From Trichomonas vaginalis G3 (Eukaryota > Parabasalia > Trichomonadida > Trichomonadidae): 64,000 nucleotides of DNA. The stretch lies in the NCBI RefSeq assembly GCF_026262505.1, contig NC_067207.1:11190082-11254081 (forward strand). Direction: 5' to 3'. Each line of letters opens with the position of its first letter. The first letter of the stretch is position 1. Shown here one piece after another: positions 1 to 8,407 of this stretch. Made by a program: the position numbers and the translations under genes. The notes below the pieces were generated by a model. It was not told where the DNA came from and made no database searches. It saw nothing but the letters and a program-made list of their open reading frames with translations.

Positions 1-362
1 CTTTACGTTCATGTTTGACATAGAGTTTACGTTCATGTTTGACATAGAGTTTACGTTTAGTTTCGATGAAGTCTTTACGTTCATGTTTGACAAAGTCTTT
101 ACGTTTAGTTTCGATGAAGTCTTTACGTTCATGTTTGACATAGAGTTTACGTTCATGTTTGACATAGAGTTTACGTTTAGTTTCGATGAAGTCTTTACGT
201 TCATGTTTGACAAAACATTTACGATGAAATCATAACAAAACATATACGAAGAAGTTTTGACAAAGCATATACGAAGAAGTCATGACAAAACATATACGAT
301 GAAATCATGACAAAACATTTACGATGAAGTTTTGACAAAACATTTACGATGAAGTTTTGACA
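1..362. repeat. 23-24 bp minisatellite, type ACGATGAAGT-TTGACAAA
   Basis: Units alternate between GTTTGACATAGAGTTTACG and TGACAAAACATATACGATG, with substitutions between units. The same family lies at 671-872, throughout 41040-43260, reversed at 20800-21560, and as a relative at 48940-49320. Open frames across it are by-products of the repeat. Confidence 0.9.
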
Positions 363-401
363 TGAAAATTCAAGACATTTGGGTCTCGCCGCTTAGCGGT
401 T

Positions 402-458
402 GAGGGTAGAAAAGAGGTGAAAATTAGGTGAAATCTCACCTCTTCACCTAAACATTAT
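402..458. repeat. AGGTGA/TCACCT dyad box
   Basis: AGAGGTGA motifs followed by TCACCTCTTCACCT and then AAACATTATTTTTG. The same arrangement occurs at 5690-5757, 41255-41303, 41375-41435 and 47568-47632. A related GGGTAGA/TCTACCC version occurs in Mav-2. It could act as a transcript end or a binding site; this is inference. Confidence 0.6.
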
Positions 459-462
459 TTTT

Positions 463-627
463 GCTGAATTCAGCAACAAAATGAACGAGGTCAGGATGTA
501 TGTAAATACCTTTGAATTCATTTATAACGCCCTTAGTAAGCTCATAAAATGCTTGTTTTGAGGTTGAGCCACTTTTAGCTCGACCGTATTCTTTCATCCA
601 AAACTCAAGAATTTCCTGCATGAATTT
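463..627 (-). pseudogene. KilA-N domain remnant
   Basis: The minus strand encodes the second half of a KilA-N domain, with the pattern KGIYIHPDLVHFVAE that marks the domain's conserved YxHPxL segment. KilA-N is a DNA-binding domain of large DNA viruses and phages and is highly repeated in T. vaginalis. It is only a fragment, followed on its 5' side by the palindromic element at 631-671. A closely similar pair of fragments lies at 42228-42600. Confidence 0.7.
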
Positions 628-630
628 TGT

Positions 631-671
631 ATAAAAAGCAACAGCCGGAATTCCGGCTGTTGCTATATTCT
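631..671. repeat. Palindromic element, 26-bp perfect core (638-663)
   Basis: The core AGCCGGAATTCCGGCT, extended by GCAAC and GTTGC, is perfectly self-complementary. It sits between TTTTGTATAAAAA and TATATTCTTCA, as in all other copies (19735-19790, 20235-20280, 20750-21560, 42590-42640). The arm base that is C in most copies is A here, and its partner is T rather than G, so the stem is kept. Confidence 0.85.
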
Positions 672-872
672 TCATGACAAAGCATATACGTTTATGTTTG
701 ACAAAACATATACGATAAAGTTTTGACAAAACATATACGAAGAAGTTTTGACAAAACATATACGATGAAGTTTTGACAAAGCATTTACGAAGAAATCATG
801 ACAAAGCATTTACTATGAAGTTTTGACAAAACATATACGATGAAGTTTTGACAAAGCATTTACGTTTAGTTT
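671..872. repeat. 24-bp minisatellite block
   Basis: Same family as at the window start, with units GACAAAACATATACGATGAA and near variants. The stretch 873-962 that follows holds nothing further that I recognise. Confidence 0.85.
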
Positions 873-962
873 CGATGCAGTTAGTGTCTATGTTATACAG
901 TAATGTTAGTCATGAATGTTTGTCCTAAGTGTTGGTGTTAGTGTTGAAAAATAATGTTTGTC

Positions 963-1667
963 CTACATGAACCCGTACAAGCGTTTGAATTTGTTTATGA
1001 ATAAAATTACACTCTTGTTTTCTGTATCTATCATACAAACATAAGCAGCACCTGTTTTTGTAAAGATTATATGAAGTTTTCGATAGTTAAGACCTGTATA
1101 ATAATAGAATGCGTCTTCATTCTCAACATAGTAGTAGAACTCAAACGAATGCTTACCATAATCTGTTATTTCAACAGCTTCGTCAGATATTTCATCAACG
1201 AACTCATAAACTATATCGCCATACTTGCTTTTATTTCTATTGTTTTCAGATCTAGAACACCAACGAAGGTTTGAGATTCTGTTGTCCGTTCTATCATGAT
1301 TTATATGGTCTATTTCTTTCAAATTGTTTGGATTTTCAATCCACTGTTCTGCAATAATTCTATGCTTTAAGTACATTTTGTTGTTTAAACTAAGCACAAT
1401 ATAACCATAATTATTTAAGCATTCACTCTTAATATGTTTGTCTTTCTTTCAACGAATAGTAAAAGGATATGTCGTACAAATCTCATAATCTTCATGATTT
1501 CTCAATGTTTCCCATTGAGTTTGTTCCCCACTAACGTTCTCATTGACGTCCTCAATATCTTCTTCCTCACTGAACTCGTCAATATTTTCACTAGCTCCTT
1601 CTGTAATGTTTTCATCGGCATTGTCATTGACTTCTTCTGTAATGTTAGATGTTGTTGTTTCGCTCAT
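963..1667 (-). pseudogene. HNH homing-type endonuclease (NUMOD4-like + HNH)
   Basis: The gene reads from 1667 leftward. It has an acidic N-terminal region, then a segment starting WETLRNHEDYEICTTYPF that resembles the NUMOD4 lead-in of phage HNH genes, then the HNH core with EIDHINHDRTDNRISNLRW. A C-terminal domain of about 75 residues beginning EITDYGKHSFEF also occurs at 14778, 43590 and 47700 and has no name I know. HNH proteins of this type are DNA-cutting, self-spreading enzymes. It is divergent to the primase-helicase gene with about 100 bp between starts. It looks broken, with about one to two breaks. Confidence 0.8.
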
Positions 1668-1767
1668 GTTCTTTCACTAATGTTAAAAAGTTATGTTGTA
1701 CGAATTTTGAACAGAATTTAGAGCAGTTATGAAACAATGAAGTATTTTTACGCTATTGAAAGGAACT
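1668..1767. promoter_or_regulatory. Divergent promoter between HNH and primase-helicase
   Basis: Spacer between two head-to-head genes. On the plus side TATTTTTAC lies about 20 nt before the chosen ATG at 1768, which matches the motif seen before Maverick genes. Unit B has the same spacer with one change in that motif. Confidence 0.5.
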
Positions 1768-4431
1768 ATGAGAGTGAAGTACATGACAGCAATGACAAAA
1801 GGAACTAATATCAAACCTAATGAAATCGCTCACGAAGACATAGAGCTTAACAAGTACTTTGTGGAATATCTTATAAGTGAAGAGTATGTAAGACCTTACT
1901 TCATGTTTGACAGCATGAATGAGGATGTTATTTCATGGTTAAAGAATATAAGCAATGTTTTCGGTAAGTACGTCATAGATGACAAAGGTCTTGTTGTATT
2001 TTATGAGACAGCAATACGAACACAGGAACTAATGGATATTATGCACTCAACAGCAAAGAAAGGATTTAGTACTATTGGCATGAATGAACATTGCAGGAAT
2101 GACATATACAACCTATGCTCACGAAAGCCTTACACAAAAGCAATACAAATGATAGAACATAAGCGTCTAAGGTCAGCAAATGAAATCATTACTGTCAGTG
2201 GTTATGAAAGAACTGTTGAGCAAAGATGAGTGGAAACAGCTATTCATATTAAGGAAGGACGTTGCTGAACTAGTTAAACCTGTTGCACAAAACATTGTTT
2301 CAGATAAGACCAGCAATGACTAAAACCCTTTGACCTTAGTCAATGAGACCATAGAGGTTGAAGATAATGACATGAAAGAACTAGGAATGAATGAGAGAAG
2401 TTGTGAAGGATGTTTGAGTCAAAACACATGGTTCTTCAGAGCTGTTAAGATTAGTAAAGAACGACAGAAATATTTTATAGGAAGTATTGCAAAGGATGTG
2501 TAAATGAATTGCTTGAAATAGAACTTAGAGACACTTTCACACTAAAGGACTTGAGGAGACATAAGTACATGAGTGAAGAAGGTATTGACATAGCTAGTGT
2601 TATAAATGACTTAAGAAGATTTGTTGTTATTGACGGAGCACGTATGACATATCTAGTGAAAGATTATGATGGAATACGAGACACAACAACACTTGTGTCA
2701 GTAGATAGCAAGGAATTCAATAAGCTCATGAAGAGTGTTTATGTAGGACGTATTGAGGAGAAGGATGTGAACGCACTGATGATTTATGAAGCGGGTCAGA
2801 ACAAGAACTATCTTATGAAGTCAGGCATGAGATTCTTTGACGAAAGAGATGACATTTACAGCTATTTCAGAGGATATGAGTATGAGGTACTGAATGAAGT
2901 AGATGAAAGCGTTATTGAAGGATATTTGAAACATGTTCACGATGTCATATGTAATGAGGATGAAGAGCTTTATGAGTATGTTTTGAACTGGTTCGCCTAC
3001 ATCGTTCAAAATCCTTGTGGAAAGACTGGAACAGTACTTTTGTTAACAGGAAAGCAAGGAACTGGTAAGAATGTACTTAGTAATGTTCTATGCGAGCTCA
3101 TTAGCAAGTACGCCAACAATAATATAACGGCAATAGAGAATGTGGTTGGTAGATTCAATGCTGCTATTGAGAACATGAAGCTCATCGTATGCAATGAACT
3201 AAGCTCATGCGATACGTCTAAGGTCATGAACCACGACGCACTAAAGTCAATAGTAACAGAGACTCAGTTGGACTTAAATCAGAAGTGTCAGCCAGTAAGA
3301 AAGATAGAGAATGTTTGTAATATCATCATGATATCTAACAACTTCAACTCAGTAAAGATTGACAAAGACGACAGAAGATTTGTTGTCATTGACGTAAGCA
3401 GCAGATACAAAGGAAATTACGAATATTTCTCAAATCTCATTGAAAGCTTTAATGAAGAGTTTTATTCAAACTTACTGACGTACTTCATGAAGAAAGATTT
3501 AAGTGAATTTGATGTAAGGAAGATACCATTCACCAGGGCTAAACAAGAACTCATCGAAATGAACAAAACACCTTACCAAATGTTTTACGAGGAGTTCTAT
3601 GAAAAGTTTGTATCCGGATGGAATTGTACAGAGTGCTACAGAAGATATAAAGAATTTGCGAAGGAGAATGAATTCTTTGCATGTAGTTCAAATGTATTTG
3701 GTGGCAAGATGAGAGAATTTGTGAAGAGAAGTAGAAAGCGAGACGGTTCTGCAAGAAGTTATATTTACGAAGCAAGTATGATATTAGAAGGTCGTGGAAA
3801 GAAAGAAACAGTGAATTATGAGGAAGTGCTTGAAAAATTCATGGAGTACATGGGAAGCAATATAACATACAACAAAGACATATACAGTGAGTTTAAGTAC
3901 TACTGTGAACAGCATGAGATTGAAGTAATGAGTAAAGGAGACTTTGAAACGCTTATGAAAGACAGTAAGGAGGTCATACATGAGAACAGTATTGAAATAG
4001 TTCATGAGAACAGTGAGGAGGTCGTTCATGAGAACAGTGTTGAAATAGTTCATGAGAACAGTGAGGAGGTCGTTCATGAGAACAGTGTTGAAATAGTTCA
4101 TGAGAACAGTGAGGAGGTCATACATGAATGCAATGATGAAATAGTTCACGAGAACAGTGAGGAGGTCATACATGAATGCAATGATGAAATAGTTCACGAT
4201 GTCGTTCGTGAAGAAGCCATTGCAACAAAGAATGATATAAAGGATTTCATAGAACTTAACAAGGAGGAGTTAAAGAAGGCTATGATGAAAAGATGTGAAG
4301 AAGATTTCTTGGCGTATTTGAAGAAAAAGAGACTAAAGCCAATGGCTCAAAATAAGTTTCAATCGATGTTTGAAAAGAAATGTTTGAGCTATGGTGGTGT
4401 AAGAAGCACATATTACTTTGTTAAGAAGTGA
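1768..4431 (+). pseudogene. Primase-like/SF3 (D5-type) helicase protein
   Basis: The N-terminal region contains RPYFMFDS, which could be motif I of an archaeo-eukaryotic primase, though the other primase motifs are not convincing. A CxxC...CxxC pair suggests a zinc ribbon. The C-terminal half is a superfamily 3 helicase: Walker A GKQGTGKN, Walker B-like MKLIVCNEL, motif C NIIMISNN and the arginine region DRRFVVID. A tract of 8-residue repeats (3958-4200) precedes a basic C-terminal end. Such proteins start and unwind DNA for replication of viruses and plasmids. The helicase part resembles the Maverick helicase at 26825-28059. The gene looks broken, with about two to three breaks. Confidence 0.8.
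3958..4200 (+). repeat. In-frame 24-bp coding repeat, ten 8-residue units
   Basis: Units alternate EEVVHENS and VEIVHENS or DEIVHENS. Unit B has six units at the same place (46365-46505). The array stays in frame in both, so its length varies without disturbing the helicase frame. The units are acidic and probably disordered or coiled. Confidence 0.85.
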
Positions 4432-4436
4432 GGACA

Positions 4437-4912
4437 TTTATTTTTGTCGTTAGTGTTGGAGTTTGTGTTTGTCATTTGTGCTGAAGTTAGTACTTGTCGT
4501 TAGTGTTGGAGTTTGTGTTTGTTGTTAGTGTTGGAGTTTGTGTTTGTTGTTAGTGTTTGTCATTTGTGCTGAAGTTAGTACTTGTCGTTAGTGTTGGAGT
4601 TTGTGTTTGTTGTTAGTGTTGGAGTTTGTGTTTGTCGTTAGTGTTGGAGTTTGTGTTGGAGTTTGTGTTTGTCATTTGTGTTTGTCATTTGTGCTGAAGT
4701 TAGTACTTGTCGTTAGTGTTGGAGTTTGTGTTTGTTGTTAGTGTTGGAGTTTGTGTTTGTTGTTAGTGTTTGTCATTTGTGCTGAAGTTAGTACTTGTCG
4801 TTAGTGTTGGAGTTTGTGTTTGTTGTTAGTGTTTGTCATTTGTGCTGAAGTTAGTACTTGTCGTTAGTGTTGGAGTTTGTGTTGGAGTTTGTGTTTGTTG
4901 TTAGTGAGAGAA
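4437..4912. repeat. GTTAGTGTTGGAGTTTGTGT minisatellite, expanded
   Basis: Nested tandem units of about 18 bp, with longer higher-order units ending in GCTGAAGTTAGTACTTGTC, fill about 475 bp just after the helicase stop. Unit B has only about 45 bp of the same array, so most of the growth came after the two copies split. Confidence 0.9.
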
Positions 4913-5438
4913 TAAATTAAATCATGAACTTTGCCATGGTCTCTGTCCCTAGTAGTTTTCATTAAGTTCTGGAAATAATGAAAGTCATAAACTTTGCCAT
5001 GATCTCTGTCCCTAGTAGTTTTCATTATCTCACAGAGTTAATGAAAGTCATACTTTCTATCAGGTGAAGCATGCAGATGAACATAATGAAAGTTAGTGAG
5101 TTTGCCACGAGTTATGAATAAAATATTGGCATATTAGATGAGATAGCTGATGAAACAGATGAAGATAAATTAAATCTTGGACTTTGCCACACTCTGTCCC
5201 TAGTTCCTCAAAATCCTTGACAACGTTGCTTAGAAATTTTGGTTCAAAACCTCATCTGATTTTAATCTGTTATGCTACCTGTTAAGTTTCGCGAGATTAT
5301 AAATGTCATGGAGTTATATAAAAAGGAGGGACAGCTAGGGACACTGGAAGTACTTGTAAGGCTATCTGTTAAGATTGCATGAAATACTAAAAAGTCATGA
5401 AATCCATTATCGCTGTGCTAGCTTCACCTTAGAGTAAA
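4913..5438. other. Conserved non-coding block with iteron-like repeats
   Basis: The motif TTTGCCA followed by CTCTGTCCCTAG occurs three times (near 4930, 4992, 5183). An inverted version, GGGACAGCTAGGGACAC, lies near 5330. TTTTCATTA and TAATGAAAG also repeat as inverted pairs. The block is kept almost unchanged in unit B (46783-47326) although it encodes nothing. Direct iterons beside a primase-helicase gene suggest a replication origin; this is inference. Confidence 0.45.
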
Positions 5439-5675
5439 ATGACGACTAAAGTCACTGAAGCAATGAAACAAAAGTTTTTGGTAGAATACATTAAATCAGG
5501 AACTATTCCAGAAGGTTTTTACATTCATACTATGAAGGATGGTAGAGTTCAGTTTAGAAAGATAAAGCAACCATTAGATAAAGAAGGAATTTTGAGAAAG
5601 ATTAAACTTCATGAGGACAACATTGCTGAACTTAAGAAGAAGTTAGAAGAGTTGGAGAAAGGAAGAGAGTTATAA
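5439..5675 (+). CDS. Small coiled-coil protein of the primase-helicase unit
   Basis: A 78-residue protein with a globular-looking start (FYIHTMKDGRVQFRKI) and a C-terminal heptad-rich helix (KLHEDNIAELKKKLEELEKG). I do not recognise the family. The start follows GAGTAAAATG, close to the leader seen in Maverick genes. Unit B has the same gene at about 47320-47554, probably broken near its start. Its fixed place after the iteron-like block suggests a small DNA-binding or regulatory role, but nothing proves it. Confidence 0.6.
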   Translation: MTTKVTEAMKQKFLVEYIKSGTIPEGFYIHTMKDGRVQFRKIKQPLDKEGILRKIKLHEDNIAELKKKLEELEKGREL

Positions 5676-5689
5676 AGCAATGAATTCAA

Positions 5690-5757
5690 CAGGGTGAAAA
5701 AACAGGTGAAAAAAGAGGTGAGATTTCACCACTTCACCTAAACATTATTTTTGTGCT
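5690..5757. repeat. AGGTGA/TCACC dyad box
   Basis: Three AGGTGA-type motifs, a short dyad, then TTCACCTAAACATTATTTTTG. Same family as 402-458, placed just after the coiled-coil gene in both units, which suits a transcript end signal. Confidence 0.55.
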
Positions 5758-5829
5758 ATGTTTTCATACGTGTGAGGGTGGTGATATCATTTATTTTTAA
5801 ATAAATGTGGGAACAAAAATAAAGCATAT

Positions 5830-6264
5830 CTACTCAACAGGAATGAGACCCTTACTGACTATGTATTCGTTTAATGCTTGATGAAAACAATGGTACATAT
5901 TATCGTATGGGTATACACAACGTCTGTTTCCATCGTCGTCGTATATGTAGAGCTCAAATCCAGTCCAACCTTCTTTTGTACAATATGTAGCTTTATTTAA
6001 GTATGCATTTATGTAGATAAGGCAATTTTCTTCATCGCTCCAGAAATAATTTTTGTTCTTTGTTGAAATAGTTTTCGTTCCTCTGCGACCATAAGGAATG
6101 TATGCAATGAACTTTGCGTCATATGGGATTGTAATATATTCAGGGTTTCTTTCATCGTCAATGGGTCTGTCTTTGTTAAAATGCATGTTTCTCAGTTTTA
6201 CTTGAGTTTTGAATAGTTCACGGAAACGTTCTGGGAAAGAGTCATAGTAAATGTAGTCGGACAT
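5830..6264 (-). CDS. Unknown 144-residue protein, cargo slot of unit A
   Basis: An intact reading frame with normal composition, acidic and aromatic-rich. I do not recognise it. The stretch FELYIYDDDGNRRCVYPY looks faintly like the C-terminal module of the HNH genes (hydrophobic strands around a D-G-K/R turn), but this is weak. Unit B holds a different gene (47695-48015, opposite strand) between the same flanking sequences, so this is a variable cargo position. Confidence 0.6.
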   Translation of the reverse strand: MSDYIYYDSFPERFRELFKTQVKLRNMHFNKDRPIDDERNPEYITIPYDAKFIAYIPYGRRGTKTISTKNKNYFWSDEENCLIYINAYLNKATYCTKEGWTGFELYIYDDDGNRRCVYPYDNMYHCFHQALNEYIVSKGLIPVE

Positions 6265-6327
6265 GTCTTTGTAATGAAATAAAAAATTAAAAAAAATAAA
6301 AATAAGGTTATTTTTTATTTAGTGAGG

Positions 6328-6415
6328 ACGATAGTGAATTCGTTAGTGAAGTCGTTAGTGAAGTAGTTAGTGAAATCGTTAGTGAAATCGTTAGTGAAAT
6401 CGTTTATGTGTCAGA
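6328..6415. repeat. Short CGTTAGTGAAGT repeat
   Basis: Six or so 12-18 bp units of CGTTAGTGAAGT/AATC type. A shorter version precedes the terminal hairpins of unit B (48030-48070). Confidence 0.8.
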
Positions 6416-6439
6416 TGGTTTTGTAAATATTTAAGGTTA

Positions 6440-6555
6440 AGTTGGTGTTATGGTTGTATTGTAAAATATACGTTACCGGTTTTGTAAAGTGTCAAACCGT
6501 TAACTTGGGTAAGGTGGAACGCAGTGCCGCCGTACCCAAGTTAGGGATACTAACT
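6440..6555. repeat. Right terminus of unit A: two tandem hairpins
   Basis: The first hairpin is ACCGGTTT...AAACCGTTAA (6473-6503). The second (6502-6542) pairs AACTTGGGTA with TACCCAAGTT and, inside it, GGTGG with CCGCC around AACGCAGTG. Unit B ends with the same pair at 48136-48207, with an outer base pair swapped from A-T to T-A, so the stem is maintained. Sequence identity between units stops about 13 bp further on. Confidence 0.75.
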
Positions 6556-6721
6556 ATTTTTACCTCACGCAATAGAAGAATACAACACAGTATGGGTTCA
6601 TACAGCTCTTAAAGATCTTTTCGGTGGAAAACCTACTCCAAAATCAATTTGGGACCAGGGTCCTAAATGGACAAAGGACTTAAACCCAAATCCTGAGTTC
6701 GAAATACAGCCTCGTAACTAA
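6556..6721 (+). pseudogene. Integrase/transposase C-terminal remnant
   Basis: An open frame ending at 6721 reads EEYNTVWVHTALKDLFGG then KPTPKSIW. The spacing YN-x4-H-x-AL...TP resembles the end of rve-type integrase cores. Unit A ends exactly where this frame becomes readable, so the unit probably landed in this gene; the upstream half would lie left of the window. The family is uncertain. Confidence 0.4.
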
Positions 6722-7202
6722 AAATAAAGTAAAAATACGAATAAACGTTTTATTATAATTTAAATAATTTTTTTATTCATAAAGTAATACGATATATAGC
6801 TAAGCTATGTAAGGATATTCTGATGCTGAGAGTTTAAGAACTTTAAATTACGTATAGAAAAAATTCATTTAATATTTTGTAACATTTTTTAAATTGATAG
6901 ATAGTTAGATTTTGTAGGGGAAGGTAAGATTCTTTGTGGTAATAATGGTCGTTGAAATTAAAATGAATGTAAGATTTGTGGAGAAATTGTATAAATTTGC
7001 ATAGTGTTAGATTCAGAATAGGAGCATATGAGCCAGTGATTGTGTCTAATGTTTTTAAGGTGCTAATTGGAAGTAGAAAAGAAAAAAAAATTGTTGCAAT
7101 AACATCATATTGCAAAAAAGTTTTTAAAATATGATGTATGAATAAGAGTATGATTGGTATAGATTTGGGTTGTATAAATGTGATTGAACAATTGTTAATG
7201 GA
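6722..7202 (-). pseudogene. AT-rich flank with a possible broken host frame
   Basis: A minus-strand frame of about 120 residues (6843 to about 7200) is rich in I, L, F and H and reads into the hairpin at 7203. It may be a truncated host gene cut by the hairpin array or simply chance in AT-rich DNA. No domain is recognised. Confidence 0.25.
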
Positions 7203-7322
7203 AAGTTCAAAAACTTGGGTGCAATCAGAACTGATTGCACCCAAGTTTTTGAACTTTGTATAAGGAATTGTTGGCTATGATGTACTGATCATGAATCAGT
7301 ACATCATAGCCAACAATTCCTT
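7203..7322. repeat. Two-hairpin array
   Basis: Two adjacent long inverted repeats. The first has 27-bp arms beginning AAAGTTCAAAAACTTGGG around a 2-bp centre (AA). The second has 26-bp arms beginning GGAATTGTTGGCTATGATG around CATGA. Both recur side by side at 35943-36068, where the first has centre TT. Confidence 0.95.
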
Positions 7323-8097
7323 CCCAAACAACCCGAAATTTGTCTGATTCCACACTAATTTTATTAATTTATCTAAACTTTTATCCTCGTCTACAATTTA
7401 ATCATCAATAATTATCTCTTGTTCTATTTCACTATTATATATATATATTTATATGATTTGATTTAAAAAAATAAATAAATTAATAAATCATTTACTCAAA
7501 TATATCAAAAGTTTTATTTTTATATATAAAGATAACTACTTTTTTAAAAAAATACCCTATATATTTTTGCTATGTAAACTATTTTTGTCATGTAAACTTG
7601 TCGCTTTTTGTCAGATGTGAAGTGAACTGAATTTTCATGCACAACAAAATACCAAAAATTCCATTCGATAAAATGGACAATCTAATTGATATGAATCAGT
7701 TATATATTCTCAAAGCATCATATCGAATTTTTTTTGAAATCATTGTGGAAATATACCAAATATGATATACATAAATAGCTCATTAATATTAATTAGTCAT
7801 TCAAGGCCGATTTTCATAGTATGGTACTAGCAAATCTTGAGATATTTTTGAAATTTGAAATTTGAAATTTGTGCTATTTTTCACACGAGTTTTCTAAATG
7901 AAACAATAAGAATTACCGAAAAAGTGACAAAACATCAAAAACAGGGAGGGGGTCTCAATTTTTATTACTTATATTATCTTACAATATTTATATAAATACT
8001 CTTTATAATATATTTTACTATAAAATTATACCTCAAATTCAAATATTTAAAATATTATTTACATAATTATCTCAAAATTATATTTTTTAAAAAAAAA
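7323..8097. other. AT-rich non-coding flank with an 88-bp repeat
   Basis: No gene is visible. Positions 7811-7898 (start TTTTCATAGTATGGTACTAG) are nearly identical to 38099-38186 on the other side of Mav-1, in the same orientation. Just after it, AAGAATTACCGAAAAAGTGAC (7911-7931) resembles in reverse the sequence at 38070-38092. Confidence 0.7.
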
Positions 8098-8150
8098 AAG
8101 TAGTGGGGCCTCCAGGCACTTCGTGCCCTCTAGCCCCTGAAGATGTTTAG
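8098..8150. repeat. Left terminal inverted repeat tip of Mav-1
   Basis: An A-run followed by AGTAGTGGGGCCTCCAGGC, itself containing the small dyad AGGCACTTCGTGCCC. It matches the right end of Mav-1 in inverted orientation and the left end of Mav-2 (48860-48926) directly. Confidence 0.8.
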
Positions 8151-8185
8151 TATACAATGAAGTATAAAATGAGGTTTTTTTTTGG

Positions 8186-8228
8186 GTATAGGGGGCTTCC
8201 CAGGCACTTCGTGCCTTCTAGCCCTAAA
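8186..8228. repeat. Second terminal-repeat copy inside Mav-1
   Basis: GGGGGCTTCCCAGGCACTTC continuing to TTCTAGCCCT repeats the end sequence about 85 bp inside the first copy, same orientation. It may be a duplicated tip or the scar of one Maverick end next to another. Confidence 0.75.
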
Positions 8229-8407
8229 AATTTTTGAAAGTCGTTGCTGTTGACTTTTCGGTAGAGGACTCAAAATAGTAGAACTATGTCCGGACAAGTA
8301 AGGGTCTATCGTCGCTACAGAAAAGTTACGGGCGTTCAAAGAAGTATACTTTGAGAAGCCTTTTCTGTCACTTTTCAGGTAAAAACATTTTTATTATTGT
8401 ATATAAA

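Larger units (their letters stand above)
1..6555. mobile_element. Primase/D5-helicase unit A, right part
   Basis: Repeated unit that also occurs at 41040-48219. Shared parts in order are a 24-bp minisatellite, a KilA-N scrap, a divergent HNH gene, a primase-helicase gene, an iteron-like block, a small coiled-coil gene, one variable cargo gene and two terminal hairpins. Unit B shows the same sequence up to TACTAACT, after which the flanks differ, so 6555 is taken as the right end. The left end lies outside the window. No capsid or integrase gene is visible inside. The helicase belongs to the poxvirus-D5-like repeats known to be abundant in T. vaginalis. The unit looks broken, with several breaks, but young because it is nearly identical to unit B. 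Confidence 0.7.

Noticed and set aside
3784-4197. Minus-strand repeat protein opposite the helicase
   Set aside because: Antisense of the 24-bp coding repeat; the plus frame carries the helicase motifs.
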